The notes under the pieces were generated by a model. The model saw nothing but the letters and a program-made list of their open reading frames with translations, searched no databases and was not told the origin of the DNA. A stretch of 64,000 bases of DNA from Cytophagales bacterium (lineage in GTDB: Bacteria > Bacteroidota > Bacteroidia > Cytophagales > Cyclobacteriaceae), in the NCBI GenBank assembly GCA_017303805.1, contig JAFLBQ010000001.1, forward strand, positions 434,001 through 498,000. Reading direction: 5' to 3'. The translations under genes were made by a program, and so were the position numbers. Of this stretch, positions 33,910 to 42,879 are shown in pieces. How positions within the stretch are numbered: the stretch's first letter is position 1; each line of letters opens with the position of its first letter.

Positions 33910-35295
33910 GTGCGGGTTATACACATAAATAAAAGCGATATTCGAGGTGGGGCAGGAAGGTTTGCATACGCCTTGCATCAGGGACTACTTAAACGAAATA
34001 TTGACTCCCTGATTCTTGTAGATCGGAAATACTCTTCTTTGAAAGAAGTTATTTCACTTGAAAATGATCGCTACAGGAGTAGTTGGTTCAAGTTTTTTAA
34101 TTATCTGGCAAGTTCATTCCTTTCAATGAGGGTCAAGGGTTCTTGGATGCTGTTTAAAATTTTTCGTGCTCTAAGTTTACCGGTAAAAGAGATTTACAAT
34201 AGCCTGGGAATAGACTATTTTAATTACCCTGGAATCCGGAGGAAACTTGCCCAACTTTTAGAACCGAAGAATACAGTTATTCAAGTGTATGTAGTCCATG
34301 GTGGCTATCTGGACTTACCGTACCTGCAGGATGTAAGCAAAAAGCATCTTGTTGTTTTTCGAATGCCCGATGCATGGCTTCTGAGCGGACATTGTGCCCA
34401 TTCATTTGACTGTGATAAGTGGAAGACGGGGTGCGGGGAGTGTCCCGATTTATCAATCCCGCCCAAAGTAAAGCGTGATGCAACAGCTTACAATTGGCGC
34501 AAGAAATCTGAAATATATAAGAATAGCAGATTTCATATTGTTACCCCTAGCCGTTGGTTGATGAATAAAGTAGAGCAGTCAATGCTTAAGCAGGCAGCGG
34601 TAAGCTTGAATGTGATTCCTAATGGAATTGATACTGAAATTTTTTCACCGGGCCTACAATATGAATCTAGAAGAATTTTGGGCATTGATACCGAAGCGAC
34701 TGTATTATTATTTTCTGCAAATGGAATTAAATCTAACAGGTGGAAAGACTTTGGCCATTTCAAAGAAGTTTTAAATCAACTAGCCAGTTGTAAATTTGAA
34801 AAGCAAATTGAATTTATAGGATTGGGTGACCGCGCGAAGGATGAGCTAATAGGTGATATAAAAATTCGTTACGTAGCGTACCAGGAGAATACAGAAGTGT
34901 TAGTTCAATATTACAGGTCTGCGGACCTGTATGTACATCCAAGCAAAGTAGATAGCTTCCCAAATTCTGTGTTGGAAGCGTTAGCCTGTGGAATTCCCGT
35001 AGTGGCCAACGATGTGGGCGGAATACCAGAACAAATTAGATCGCTCGAATTCGAGGGTGATCAACAAAGTAGTCAGAAGCATTCCCAACAAGATGCAACC
35101 GGCATTCTGGTGCCTGCCGGGAACTCAAGCGTATTTTTTGCAGCAATTAAATACCTGATTGATAATTATGAATGTCGCCTTCAACTTGGAGAAAATGCCA
35201 GAAGAGATGCTTGCATGAGATTTTCCCAGCAAAGAGTTACGGAAAAGTATATTAAGCTGTACCATGAATTAATAAGTAACGCGGTAGCTATCTAA
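33910..35295 (+). CDS. GT4-family glycosyltransferase
   Basis: This 461-residue GT-B enzyme starts at GTG 33910, directly after the preceding stop. The N-terminus reads VIHINKSDIRGGAGRFAYALHQGL (donor/acceptor cleft glycine loop). A CxxC-rich insertion (SGHCAHSFDCDKWKTGCGECPDL, about 157-179) could bind a metal and is common in a subset of GT4 enzymes. The C-terminal domain has PNGIDTEIF and the E-x7-E site SFPNSVLEALACGIPVVANDVGG. It ends one base into the next gene. Confidence 0.88.
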   Translation: MRVIHINKSDIRGGAGRFAYALHQGLLKRNIDSLILVDRKYSSLKEVISLENDRYRSSWFKFFNYLASSFLSMRVKGSWMLFKIFRALSLPVKEIYNSLGIDYFNYPGIRRKLAQLLEPKNTVIQVYVVHGGYLDLPYLQDVSKKHLVVFRMPDAWLLSGHCAHSFDCDKWKTGCGECPDLSIPPKVKRDATAYNWRKKSEIYKNSRFHIVTPSRWLMNKVEQSMLKQAAVSLNVIPNGIDTEIFSPGLQYESRRILGIDTEATVLLFSANGIKSNRWKDFGHFKEVLNQLASCKFEKQIEFIGLGDRAKDELIGDIKIRYVAYQENTEVLVQYYRSADLYVHPSKVDSFPNSVLEALACGIPVVANDVGGIPEQIRSLEFEGDQQSSQKHSQQDATGILVPAGNSSVFFAAIKYLIDNYECRLQLGENARRDACMRFSQQRVTEKYIKLYHELISNAVAI

Positions 35296-36227
35296 TGGAG
35301 TCTGAATCACGCAACGGCCTATGGGTTTGGCAAGATAAGTTTAATCAATTTGCATCGACCATGGCCAACGGAAAACCCTGGCCCAAAATCTCTATTGTTA
35401 CACCCTCATTTAACCAGGGGCACTACATTGAAGAAACCATCCGCTCGGTTGTTATGCAGGGCTATCCCAACCTGGAGTACATCGTGATTGATGGAGGTAG
35501 TACAGATGATACTGTCGGAATTATCAAAAAGTATGAATCAAAAATCACTTATTGGGTTAGTGAAAAGGATAATGGACAAACCCATGCGATTAATAAAGGT
35601 TTTGAACGGGCAACAGGCGATATTCTAGCGTACCTCAATAGCGATGACGTTTATATGCCCTATACACTACGCCTAGTTGCAGAATTGTTTTCGGAATTCT
35701 CGATCGATTGGTTGACAGGTCATCGATCTCACTTAGTGAATTTGAATGTAAATGCTCCTCTACCTACGGCAACGGTTAAGTTTAACTCGGCTCTTTATCG
35801 GAAAGGATTTCATACTCCCTGGCTCTTAGGCTGGAACCAGCAACCCTCAACATTTTGGTCGGCCAGGTTATTTGACATGGCTGGTAGAAAATTCAATGAG
35901 CAAATGCAATGCTCATTTGATATTGATATGTGGTTTCGATTTGCAGCTTTTCGTGAGTTGGCATATGTGCGTGCCACGCTGGCACTTATGCGACAACATG
36001 CAAATCAAAAGAGCAGAACCTTAAGGTTGGATTATACCGAAATAGAGGGAAACGCTTCGAACTATGGATTTCAGCCATTGATAACTCGAAAACTATTGGT
36101 GTGGATGATACGGATTCCTTTGTTGCGGAAATTGGCTAGAGCCATTCTGGGCAATCCTAAATCCAAGTACATCGATTGGAGCCCACTAGAGAGCACGTGG
36201 CGCTGTTTTGAGAAAAACACCTTTTAA
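35295..36227 (+). CDS. GT2-family glycosyltransferase
   Basis: This 310-residue protein has the GT-A signature ISIVTPSFNQGHYIEETIRSVVMQGYPNLEYIVIDGGSTDDT (about 31-72) and a DxD-like LNSDDVY (about 118-124). The segment ISIVTPSFNQG...VIDGGSTDGT is typical of the WaaE/WcaA-like GT2 group that transfers hexoses to O-antigen units. It has no membrane helices. The gene abuts the next one: its stop ends at 36227 and the next start is at 36228. Confidence 0.88.
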   Translation: MESESRNGLWVWQDKFNQFASTMANGKPWPKISIVTPSFNQGHYIEETIRSVVMQGYPNLEYIVIDGGSTDDTVGIIKKYESKITYWVSEKDNGQTHAINKGFERATGDILAYLNSDDVYMPYTLRLVAELFSEFSIDWLTGHRSHLVNLNVNAPLPTATVKFNSALYRKGFHTPWLLGWNQQPSTFWSARLFDMAGRKFNEQMQCSFDIDMWFRFAAFRELAYVRATLALMRQHANQKSRTLRLDYTEIEGNASNYGFQPLITRKLLVWMIRIPLLRKLARAILGNPKSKYIDWSPLESTWRCFEKNTF

Positions 36228-37229
36228 TTGAGACCACCCATAGTTTCGGTGATACTGCCATGTTACAATGCATCAGCATTTATCCGGCAGGCTGTTATGT
36301 CGATCTTGAACCAGACATTTACTGATTTGGAGCTACTGGTAGTGGATGATGCTTCAACCGATAATTCCGTTACTTTGCTGGAGGCAATTAAGGATGAAAG
36401 GGTAAACATTATCAGGCATGCAAAGAATAATGGCTATCCCGCGGCTATGAATGTCGGTATTGCAAATGCAAAAGGTAAGTATATTGCCCGCATGGATGCC
36501 GATGATGTTTGCGCGCCTACCAGGTTAGCGGAGCAACTTAAGGCACTTGAGTTACACCCGCAAGCAGCCTTTTGCGGGGTTAATCGATACCGGATAACAC
36601 CCGGTACCAAATTATACATAGACCGAAATCTACCTGCTGAGAAATACAGGATGGAGACCTGGAATGATTTGATGAATAACCAGCGGTTGTTTACAGACCC
36701 TTCGGTTATGGTTGAAAAGGAAAAGGTAATGGCAATAGGTGGCTATCGTACATTTCAACGCTCTGGAATGGATGTTGACCTTTGGCTGCGCTTGATGGAG
36801 AAATATGGACCTTGCGTTACTGTTACAACACCGCTTTTTGGTAAACGCCTCGAGCCAGGTTCAATCATTTTTAAACCCCAAACTAATTTAATTAATCAGA
36901 TTCCACGGGTGTTAGCACGCCAGCGCGAGCAGTCCGGAACTGATGCAATAGAACAATATGAAGCAATAAATGTAGAGGCATTGCTGGACCTTGGCCTATT
37001 GAAGCCTTCTACGTTTCGCGAGAAGCGCTCGCTCTTTATTGGTTCCGCTGTTACCTGTATAAGTTTTCTAGACCTGAAAGGGTTTCGAATTTATTTTCAT
37101 CAAGCGTGGCTAATTTCGAAAGGGGCTGGTGAAAAAATTTCGATGCTCATTGAGATAGGAAGGAAGTTTTTTCAAAGGATTAGGCATAATCCCTACAGGC
37201 GTTTTCACACTAAGTATGACTTCATTTAA
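36228..37229 (+). CDS. GT2-family glycosyltransferase
   Basis: The protein starts at TTG 36228. At 333 residues it has PIVSVILPCYNASAFIRQAVMSIL, VVDDASTDNS and the DxD motif in YIARMDADDVC (about 84-94). It closely parallels the GT2 gene at 31971 in motif wording (YVARLDADDIA), so the two may be paralogues adding similar residues. The 3' end overlaps the asparagine-synthase-like gene by 14 bp. Confidence 0.87.
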   Translation: MRPPIVSVILPCYNASAFIRQAVMSILNQTFTDLELLVVDDASTDNSVTLLEAIKDERVNIIRHAKNNGYPAAMNVGIANAKGKYIARMDADDVCAPTRLAEQLKALELHPQAAFCGVNRYRITPGTKLYIDRNLPAEKYRMETWNDLMNNQRLFTDPSVMVEKEKVMAIGGYRTFQRSGMDVDLWLRLMEKYGPCVTVTTPLFGKRLEPGSIIFKPQTNLINQIPRVLARQREQSGTDAIEQYEAINVEALLDLGLLKPSTFREKRSLFIGSAVTCISFLDLKGFRIYFHQAWLISKGAGEKISMLIEIGRKFFQRIRHNPYRRFHTKYDFI

Positions 37230-38625
37230 AAACCAGGTCGTTCGTTTACCCATAGTTCCCTCGGTTGTATCCTATTATTCCATACCTGGCGAACAGAAAC
37301 TTGATTACCCCGCTATATGCTGTTTTGCGGCACTTGGGTTCTTTCTGGATGATGACACTTATTTTACTAATCGAAAAGCTTTTCGTCCTGCAACAGAGTA
37401 TAAGTTTGGTACGGAGGGTGAAGTTATAAGCCGACAAAAATATTTTAATTGGCACTATACACCCCGAAGTATCTCTTTTGAAAAAGCACAAAGCGAATTT
37501 TCAGAGCTATTGGAAAGCATAGTGGAGAACGAGACTGCAAACAAACGAATAGTGCTGCCCATATCGGGTGGGTTGGATAGCCGAACCCTGGCAGCCAGCG
37601 TGGCCCACCGAAAGGATGTCTTCAGCTACACCTACCAATTTGAAAATGGAATCAAAGAAAATTCTTATGGACTTGCAGTAGCCAAGTCATTAGGCATATC
37701 CTTCGAAAGTTTTACCATTCCACGTGGCTACTTATGGAATGTTATCGATAGACTAGCGCAACTAAATGGCTGTTACGCTGAATTTCTGAACCCGCGCCAG
37801 ATGGCCGTATTTGGTCAGTTAGTTGATAAAGGCGATATTTTTTTGCTTGGTCATGGCGGTGATTTGTTTTTTGATAGTATGGGGGTACCCGATGACATGT
37901 CTGAAAATGAACAGCTTCAGTATTTAATAAATAAATTAGTAAAACCTGCGGGATGGCTGTTGGGAGAAAGTTTGTGGATGGCCTGGGGCCTTGCCGGAGA
38001 CTTTAAAGAGTATCTGGAAAGAAGAATACTATTTCTTTTTCGAAGTATAAAAATTGATAATGCCAACGCCAGATTGCGCGCTTTTAAAACCGAATATTAT
38101 GTGGCACGCTGGACGGCTGTTAACCTGGAACTTTTCAAAAAGCAATTGCCTTTAGCTGTTCCGTTTTTTCATGATGAGATGTGCCGGTTCATTTGTACGG
38201 TTCCAGAAGATCATTTAGCCTCTAGAAAGCTGGAAATTGAGTACCTAAAAGCAAAACAGCCCGCTTTAGCAAACATAGCCTGGCAAAAGGTTTATCCATG
38301 TAACTTATATAACTATTCGCAATTTAGTTCACTTCCGGTAAAACTTCAGCGGGGTTGGATAAAGGCTAAGCGCGAACTTGCGCGACATGCATTAGGTAAA
38401 CGATCGGATATGAGTAATTGGGAATTGCAGTTCTGTGGTGAAGAGAATGACAAGAAGCTGAGAGGACATTTGTTTACTATGAATAGTTCCTTTGTGCCAC
38501 GCGAAATAACCAAGCAGCTCTATGGTAAATTTCAAAAGGAAAAAAAGGCTTATCTGCATGCAATTACAATGCTATTAACGCTAAATGAATTTGGGCGGCT
38601 CGTGTTGTCAGAAACTAACAATTAA
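37216..38625 (+). CDS. Asparagine-synthase-like PP-loop protein without glutaminase nucleophile
   Basis: This 469-residue protein carries the ATP-pyrophosphatase PP-loop LPISGGLDSR (Ser117 to Arg123) of asparagine synthetase C-domains. The GHGGDLFFDS segment near 215 corresponds to the GEGGDExF motif of AsnB. The N-terminal part (about 110 residues) is too short for a full class II amidotransferase domain and has no Met-Cys start, so it cannot hydrolyse glutamine itself. It probably amidates or adenylates a substrate, for example a uronic acid or an aminoacyl group on the glycan, using another nitrogen source. That role is inferred from context. Confidence 0.78.
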   Translation: MTSFKNQVVRLPIVPSVVSYYSIPGEQKLDYPAICCFAALGFFLDDDTYFTNRKAFRPATEYKFGTEGEVISRQKYFNWHYTPRSISFEKAQSEFSELLESIVENETANKRIVLPISGGLDSRTLAASVAHRKDVFSYTYQFENGIKENSYGLAVAKSLGISFESFTIPRGYLWNVIDRLAQLNGCYAEFLNPRQMAVFGQLVDKGDIFLLGHGGDLFFDSMGVPDDMSENEQLQYLINKLVKPAGWLLGESLWMAWGLAGDFKEYLERRILFLFRSIKIDNANARLRAFKTEYYVARWTAVNLELFKKQLPLAVPFFHDEMCRFICTVPEDHLASRKLEIEYLKAKQPALANIAWQKVYPCNLYNYSQFSSLPVKLQRGWIKAKRELARHALGKRSDMSNWELQFCGEENDKKLRGHLFTMNSSFVPREITKQLYGKFQKEKKAYLHAITMLLTLNEFGRLVLSETNN

Positions 38626-38657
38626 ATTTCGGTTGACTAAGAAAGAAATAATGTTGT

Positions 38658-39998
38658 ATGCCTGTAGTAAAAGAAAAGGTTGAGCTTAAAATTTTATTGG
38701 GCTACCTTATACTTTTAGGAGGTTTAACGCTTTTAGTGTCGCTTTTACTTAACCCATCTATACTTAGCTTCTTTTCGATAGATGGTAAAATAGATTCATC
38801 CAATGTGGAACGAATCTACACTACGAGATGGTTTTTTTTGTTGGTAGGAATATGTTTGATTCTGCTGCCGTCAATAATAATGAGTTTACCCATTCGAAAT
38901 CACCCTATTTCATTTAGTGGAAGGACCATACTTATAATAACATTGATTTGGATGTTGATATTACTGGAATGGGGCCTGCGAATTAACCCCCGTTATTCAA
39001 CCATTGAAGTTTACGCCTCTTCACCTTCCTATTTGCCTTCCCCGGTTTCACAACATAGATTGGATATCCAAAAGCAATACATTACTACAAGAAATAGTGG
39101 TGATACCATCCGGATTCTTACGAATGGATTTTCAACCGATCGGTTTTCTTTTCAAAAAGCCCAGGGCGAAATCAGGATTTTTGTTTTAGGTGGCTCTCAT
39201 GTATTTGACTTGAATGCAGAGAATGGTAAAGACTGGACTTCACTTGCTCAAACAATGCTGCACGGAGAAGGTTATACGAATGTTACCATCATCAATGCAG
39301 GCGTGCCCGGCTGGCGAACATTTGATATGATTGGAAGGGTTATAGCCGAATTGCATTATTACAACCCTGACTACATTATTTTGTGTGAGACCTATAACGA
39401 CCTGAAGTACTTTTCGTGGGCCGAAGCTGGCACAACGCCATTTCACAACCTTCCAAAGCTGGTTCGCCCTACACACGAAGCGGTGAATCCATTTGTTCGG
39501 TTAGTAGAGAATTTTCAAATCTATTTGTATTTGCGCGATGCAATCTTAAATCTACGGGGTAAGGCAAAACCTCAACAGGATGGAGACTATACTGATAATA
39601 GAGGTGAAGGGATGAAAGTAAGTACCATGGCAGTCAATCAATTCCGGATAAATATTGATGTATTTGTGTCGGCTTGCCAAGCAGCAGGAATTAAACCTAT
39701 ACTGGCAACGGAACCAAGACTTTTAACGGAAGCAAATATAGATTCGGTTATGAGGTTAAACATCTTTTCAACATCTACTGGCTTGGGATTGCCTGTTTTG
39801 CTAAATGCCTCGCAGGCGTGCGACTCAGTTACTAGCCAACAAGCTAATCATTTCAATATTCCTTTTTTTGATTTGGCAGCAGTCTGTTCTGGTGCAAATT
39901 CATCATTTACGGATTTAATTCACTACAAAAGAGGAGGAGGAGCTTGTGCGGCAGAAAAATTGAAAAACGATTTAAGAAGTTTACTTAACCAACCTTGA
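38658..39998 (+). CDS. Membrane-anchored SGNH/GDSL-like hydrolase or acyltransferase
   Basis: This 446-residue protein has two membrane segments near the N-terminus (about 10-32 and 53-73) and a third at about 88-106, then a periplasmic domain. That domain shows block I as FVLGGSHVFDL (Gly-x-Ser), GVPGWRTFDMIGRVI with Gly, YIILCETYNDLKYF (Asn block), and DLIHYKRGG (Asp-x-x-His, about 421-424). Such enzymes add or remove O-acyl groups on exported glycans, as AlgX/AlgJ-type or esterase-type proteins do. The stop overlaps the next TTG start (TTGA). Confidence 0.75.
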   Translation: MPVVKEKVELKILLGYLILLGGLTLLVSLLLNPSILSFFSIDGKIDSSNVERIYTTRWFFLLVGICLILLPSIIMSLPIRNHPISFSGRTILIITLIWMLILLEWGLRINPRYSTIEVYASSPSYLPSPVSQHRLDIQKQYITTRNSGDTIRILTNGFSTDRFSFQKAQGEIRIFVLGGSHVFDLNAENGKDWTSLAQTMLHGEGYTNVTIINAGVPGWRTFDMIGRVIAELHYYNPDYIILCETYNDLKYFSWAEAGTTPFHNLPKLVRPTHEAVNPFVRLVENFQIYLYLRDAILNLRGKAKPQQDGDYTDNRGEGMKVSTMAVNQFRINIDVFVSACQAAGIKPILATEPRLLTEANIDSVMRLNIFSTSTGLGLPVLLNASQACDSVTSQQANHFNIPFFDLAAVCSGANSSFTDLIHYKRGGGACAAEKLKNDLRSLLNQP

Positions 39999-41176
39999 AA
40001 CAGGGAATAACCATTGGGTTAGTGCTCTCTTCGGTTCCTTCCTATTCTGAAACCTTCTTTACAACTAAAGTTAATGGGTTGTCTGAACTGGGCTATTCCA
40101 TACTGCTTTTTGCAAAAGGGAAGAGGCCTGCCCACCTCAACTGTAAAGTTATTAAGCCATATCCCGTTGCAGGTGGTTTTGGATTAAGGTTGCTTTACTT
40201 AAGCGTGGTTTTACTCGTGTCTTTAATTCGTGCTCCTCGTTCAGTTATCCGTTTATGGCAATACGAGCGTAAGGATGGTTTACAATTAGGTTCAATACTA
40301 AAATCCATTTATATCAACGCGCATATATTGCCTTATAAGGTAGCATGGTTGCACATGGGGTTTGCAGCTATGGGGGTAGGACGCGAGAATGTTGCGAAGG
40401 CTATTGGCGCAAAGTTGGCCGTAAGTTTCCGTGGGTTTGATATCGATGTATTTCCATTAAAACATCCTGACTGTTACAATAGGCTATGGATGAAGGTGGA
40501 CAAAATACATTCTATATCGCAGCATTTGCTGGATCGCGCCAAAACATTAGGCCTCTCCAATTCAATACCCACTCAAATAGTCTATCCAGCCGTGCAGGAA
40601 AATTTGCCAGTTAAATCAAATTTTGAATTTAAGAACCCCCTTCAAATTGTAACGGTTGCCCGTTTAACCTGGATAAAAGGCTTGCCGTACGCATTGCAGG
40701 CGATAGCAAAGTTAAAAGCCTTGGGAATACCGGTTCGCTATTCTATTGTAGGCGGAGGACCAGACCATGAATACCTTCTACACGAAATCCATGAATTAAA
40801 AATAGCAGATCAGGTTACATTGGAGGGCAAACTAAGCCATAGTAGAACGCTTGAACTAATAGGAGAGGCGGACCTTTATTTGCAACCTAGCCTGAACGAA
40901 GGATTTTGTAATGCAGTATTGGAAGCTCAGGCAATGGGGTGCTTGTGTATTGCCAGTAAGATCGGAGGTTTAATAGAGAATATTGAAGATGGCGTAACGG
41001 GTTGGCTTGTAGAACCTCGGAATCCTGAAGCGATAACTGCAGTCATATTAAAGATACTAAACTTGTCTGTAGATGCACGAACTGATTTAGCAGGCAGAGC
41101 AAGAGTGCGGGTACACTCTATGTTTTTGAAAGATCGGCAAATAGCCGCCTGGAACGGGTTCTATCAGTCCCACTAA
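39995..41176 (+). CDS. GT4-family glycosyltransferase
   Basis: The start is TTG at 39995. This 393-residue GT-B protein begins LVLSSVPSYSETFFTTKVNGL, matching the WcaL/AmsK-type opening (PxxSETFI). The C-terminal domain has PLQIVTVARLTWIKGLPYALQAIAKL and the E-x7-E motif LNEGFCNAVLEAQAMGCLCIASKIGGL. The WcaL-like group transfers galactose or a similar sugar in colanic-acid-like polymers, though specificity cannot be deduced. A 14-bp gap separates it from the FkbM gene. Confidence 0.88.
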   Translation: MKQGITIGLVLSSVPSYSETFFTTKVNGLSELGYSILLFAKGKRPAHLNCKVIKPYPVAGGFGLRLLYLSVVLLVSLIRAPRSVIRLWQYERKDGLQLGSILKSIYINAHILPYKVAWLHMGFAAMGVGRENVAKAIGAKLAVSFRGFDIDVFPLKHPDCYNRLWMKVDKIHSISQHLLDRAKTLGLSNSIPTQIVYPAVQENLPVKSNFEFKNPLQIVTVARLTWIKGLPYALQAIAKLKALGIPVRYSIVGGGPDHEYLLHEIHELKIADQVTLEGKLSHSRTLELIGEADLYLQPSLNEGFCNAVLEAQAMGCLCIASKIGGLIENIEDGVTGWLVEPRNPEAITAVILKILNLSVDARTDLAGRARVRVHSMFLKDRQIAAWNGFYQSH

Positions 41177-41190
41177 CCAAAACGAGAATC

Positions 41191-42015
41191 TTGAAAAGGA
41201 AACTAAAAAAAATTGTAAAGGAGTTACTACGAAAAGCCGGGCTACTTAAATCGGTACGCAGGGTTAGTTATAGAATACGTACTGGAAAAATAGGATACCT
41301 TTTTAAGGCAGCCGCTCAGTTCGAATACCAGATACTCACCAAGAAAATAATTTTCTCTGTGGCTGACCCATACTCTGCGGCTTTCGTAGATTACTATCTG
41401 CTTAATAAGACGTATGAGCCTGAGGCTGTAGAATTGTTGAATGCAAATCTGGGTGATAATGATGTATTTGTTGACGTGGGCGCAAACATCGGTTATTTTT
41501 CTTTAGTAGTGGGTGCTCGAAGTTCAGCAATTAAGATTTTTGCCTTTGAGATGGGAAGCGAAAATGTTCAGATATTTAATAAGAATCTTGCTTTGAACAA
41601 CCTTAAAAACATTGAAGTTCACCAGGTTGCTGTAGCAGATTTTACCGGAAAAGTATTCTATGAAGATAGCGCAGTAGGTAATGCTGTATTAAAAATCATG
41701 ACCGACAACAAGGAAAATAACCCGGATGTTGTAGTTGTAGAATCTGTAACGCTTGATGATTTCTTTAGAGAGCGAACTGAGAAGCCTACCGTAGTAAAAA
41801 TCGATGTAGAAGGGGCAGAGATGAAGGTTCTACAGGGAATGCAGCAATTGCTGAGTACTAATATCAAACTGCTAATTGAAATTCACCCGAAAGATTTGAT
41901 CGGTTTTGGGTCCAGTCGGGAAGAAGTACTTCAATATCTTAAAGAACAGCAGTTTCAGATTAGGCCTGTTGCAAGCAGCGATCGTAAAAATGATTTAGTG
42001 TTTGCATGGAAGTAA
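41191..42015 (+). CDS. FkbM-family methyltransferase
   Basis: The start is TTG at 41191. The 274-residue protein carries the FkbM pattern: DVFVDVGANIGYFSLVVGARS (SAM motif I, about 91-111), FAFEMGSENVQIFNKNLALNN, VTLDDFF, and VVKIDVEGAEMKVLQGMQQLL. This family usually O-methylates sugars in surface polysaccharides or glycolipids. It is one of four methyltransferases in the locus. It overlaps the next gene by ten bases. Confidence 0.9.
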   Translation: MKRKLKKIVKELLRKAGLLKSVRRVSYRIRTGKIGYLFKAAAQFEYQILTKKIIFSVADPYSAAFVDYYLLNKTYEPEAVELLNANLGDNDVFVDVGANIGYFSLVVGARSSAIKIFAFEMGSENVQIFNKNLALNNLKNIEVHQVAVADFTGKVFYEDSAVGNAVLKIMTDNKENNPDVVVVESVTLDDFFRERTEKPTVVKIDVEGAEMKVLQGMQQLLSTNIKLLIEIHPKDLIGFGSSREEVLQYLKEQQFQIRPVASSDRKNDLVFAWK

Positions 42016-42869
42016 CGGATCAATCATACGGTTATCTCTACATCGCGATAGGTGAAATGTTTCGGCATGAAGCGGAACAATCTTGCCGCTCGTTAAAGCG
42101 ATTCACAAAATACCCTGTGATACTTTGCACGGATCAGCCAGATTATAAGCCAATTTATTTTGATGATGTAATTCATGCAGGTGACTTAGGTAAAAGCTTT
42201 GAAGTTAAAATAACGGGTATGATGCGTTCGCCTTTTAAGCGAACTGTTTTCCTGGATACAGACACATTTGTATGCGCCTCCATTGATTCGGTTTTCGAAT
42301 TCCTCAATTACTTTGACTTCGCCATGACCCTGGATATGCATGGGCATAGCACCTCCTTTTGGAAGCAGTACCAACCAAACTATAAGGTTGAGTTGCAAGG
42401 CACCCTTCATGAGTTTAATACCGGTGTTGTTGGCTTTGTTACAAATAGCCAAACGCGTGAGTTTTTCAACACATGGCTGCACATACATCGCGAATTAGGT
42501 ATGTATGCCGATATGCCAACTTTTCGCGAAGCCTTTTTAAGAAAGCCGGTGCGGATAGGAATACTTCCACATGAATTTAATTTTACCGGTATTAAAAGTA
42601 TGGTAATGGCCTACACGACCGTACGAGTTATACACGACAGATTAGGAGAAAAATGGAATGACCTTCGTCCGCACATGGCCGATTTCAAGTTTATGGAAAA
42701 ATTGGCTAAGCGAATCAATAAGAAGAACTACAAGCGACTTATAATTCCATACGTAGGTGTTATTCCGTTTTCGTGGAGCCCGTTTAATATTAAGAAAAAA
42801 CTCAAATCTCTTTTAGGGATAAAAGCTAAGAAGAAGCGTGAGTCTTTTTTTGTTAAAGTAACCTCATGA
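42006..42869 (+). CDS. Nucleotide-diphospho-sugar transferase-like protein (GT-A, DxD)
   Basis: This 287-residue protein begins YGYLYIAIGEMFRHEAEQSCRSLKRF and has a clear DxD motif in RTVFLDTDTFVCASIDSVFEFL (about 78-99). HEFNTGVVGFVTN follows, an acceptor-side loop like that of GT8 and nucleotid_trans families. The basic tail (KKKLKSLLGIKAKKKRES) could bind the membrane surface. It most likely transfers a sugar to the growing glycan. It belongs to a different fold family than the GT2/GT4 enzymes around it. Confidence 0.75.
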   Translation: MEVTDQSYGYLYIAIGEMFRHEAEQSCRSLKRFTKYPVILCTDQPDYKPIYFDDVIHAGDLGKSFEVKITGMMRSPFKRTVFLDTDTFVCASIDSVFEFLNYFDFAMTLDMHGHSTSFWKQYQPNYKVELQGTLHEFNTGVVGFVTNSQTREFFNTWLHIHRELGMYADMPTFREAFLRKPVRIGILPHEFNFTGIKSMVMAYTTVRVIHDRLGEKWNDLRPHMADFKFMEKLAKRINKKNYKRLIIPYVGVIPFSWSPFNIKKKLKSLLGIKAKKKRESFFVKVTS

Positions 42870-42879
42870 AGGTAATGGG

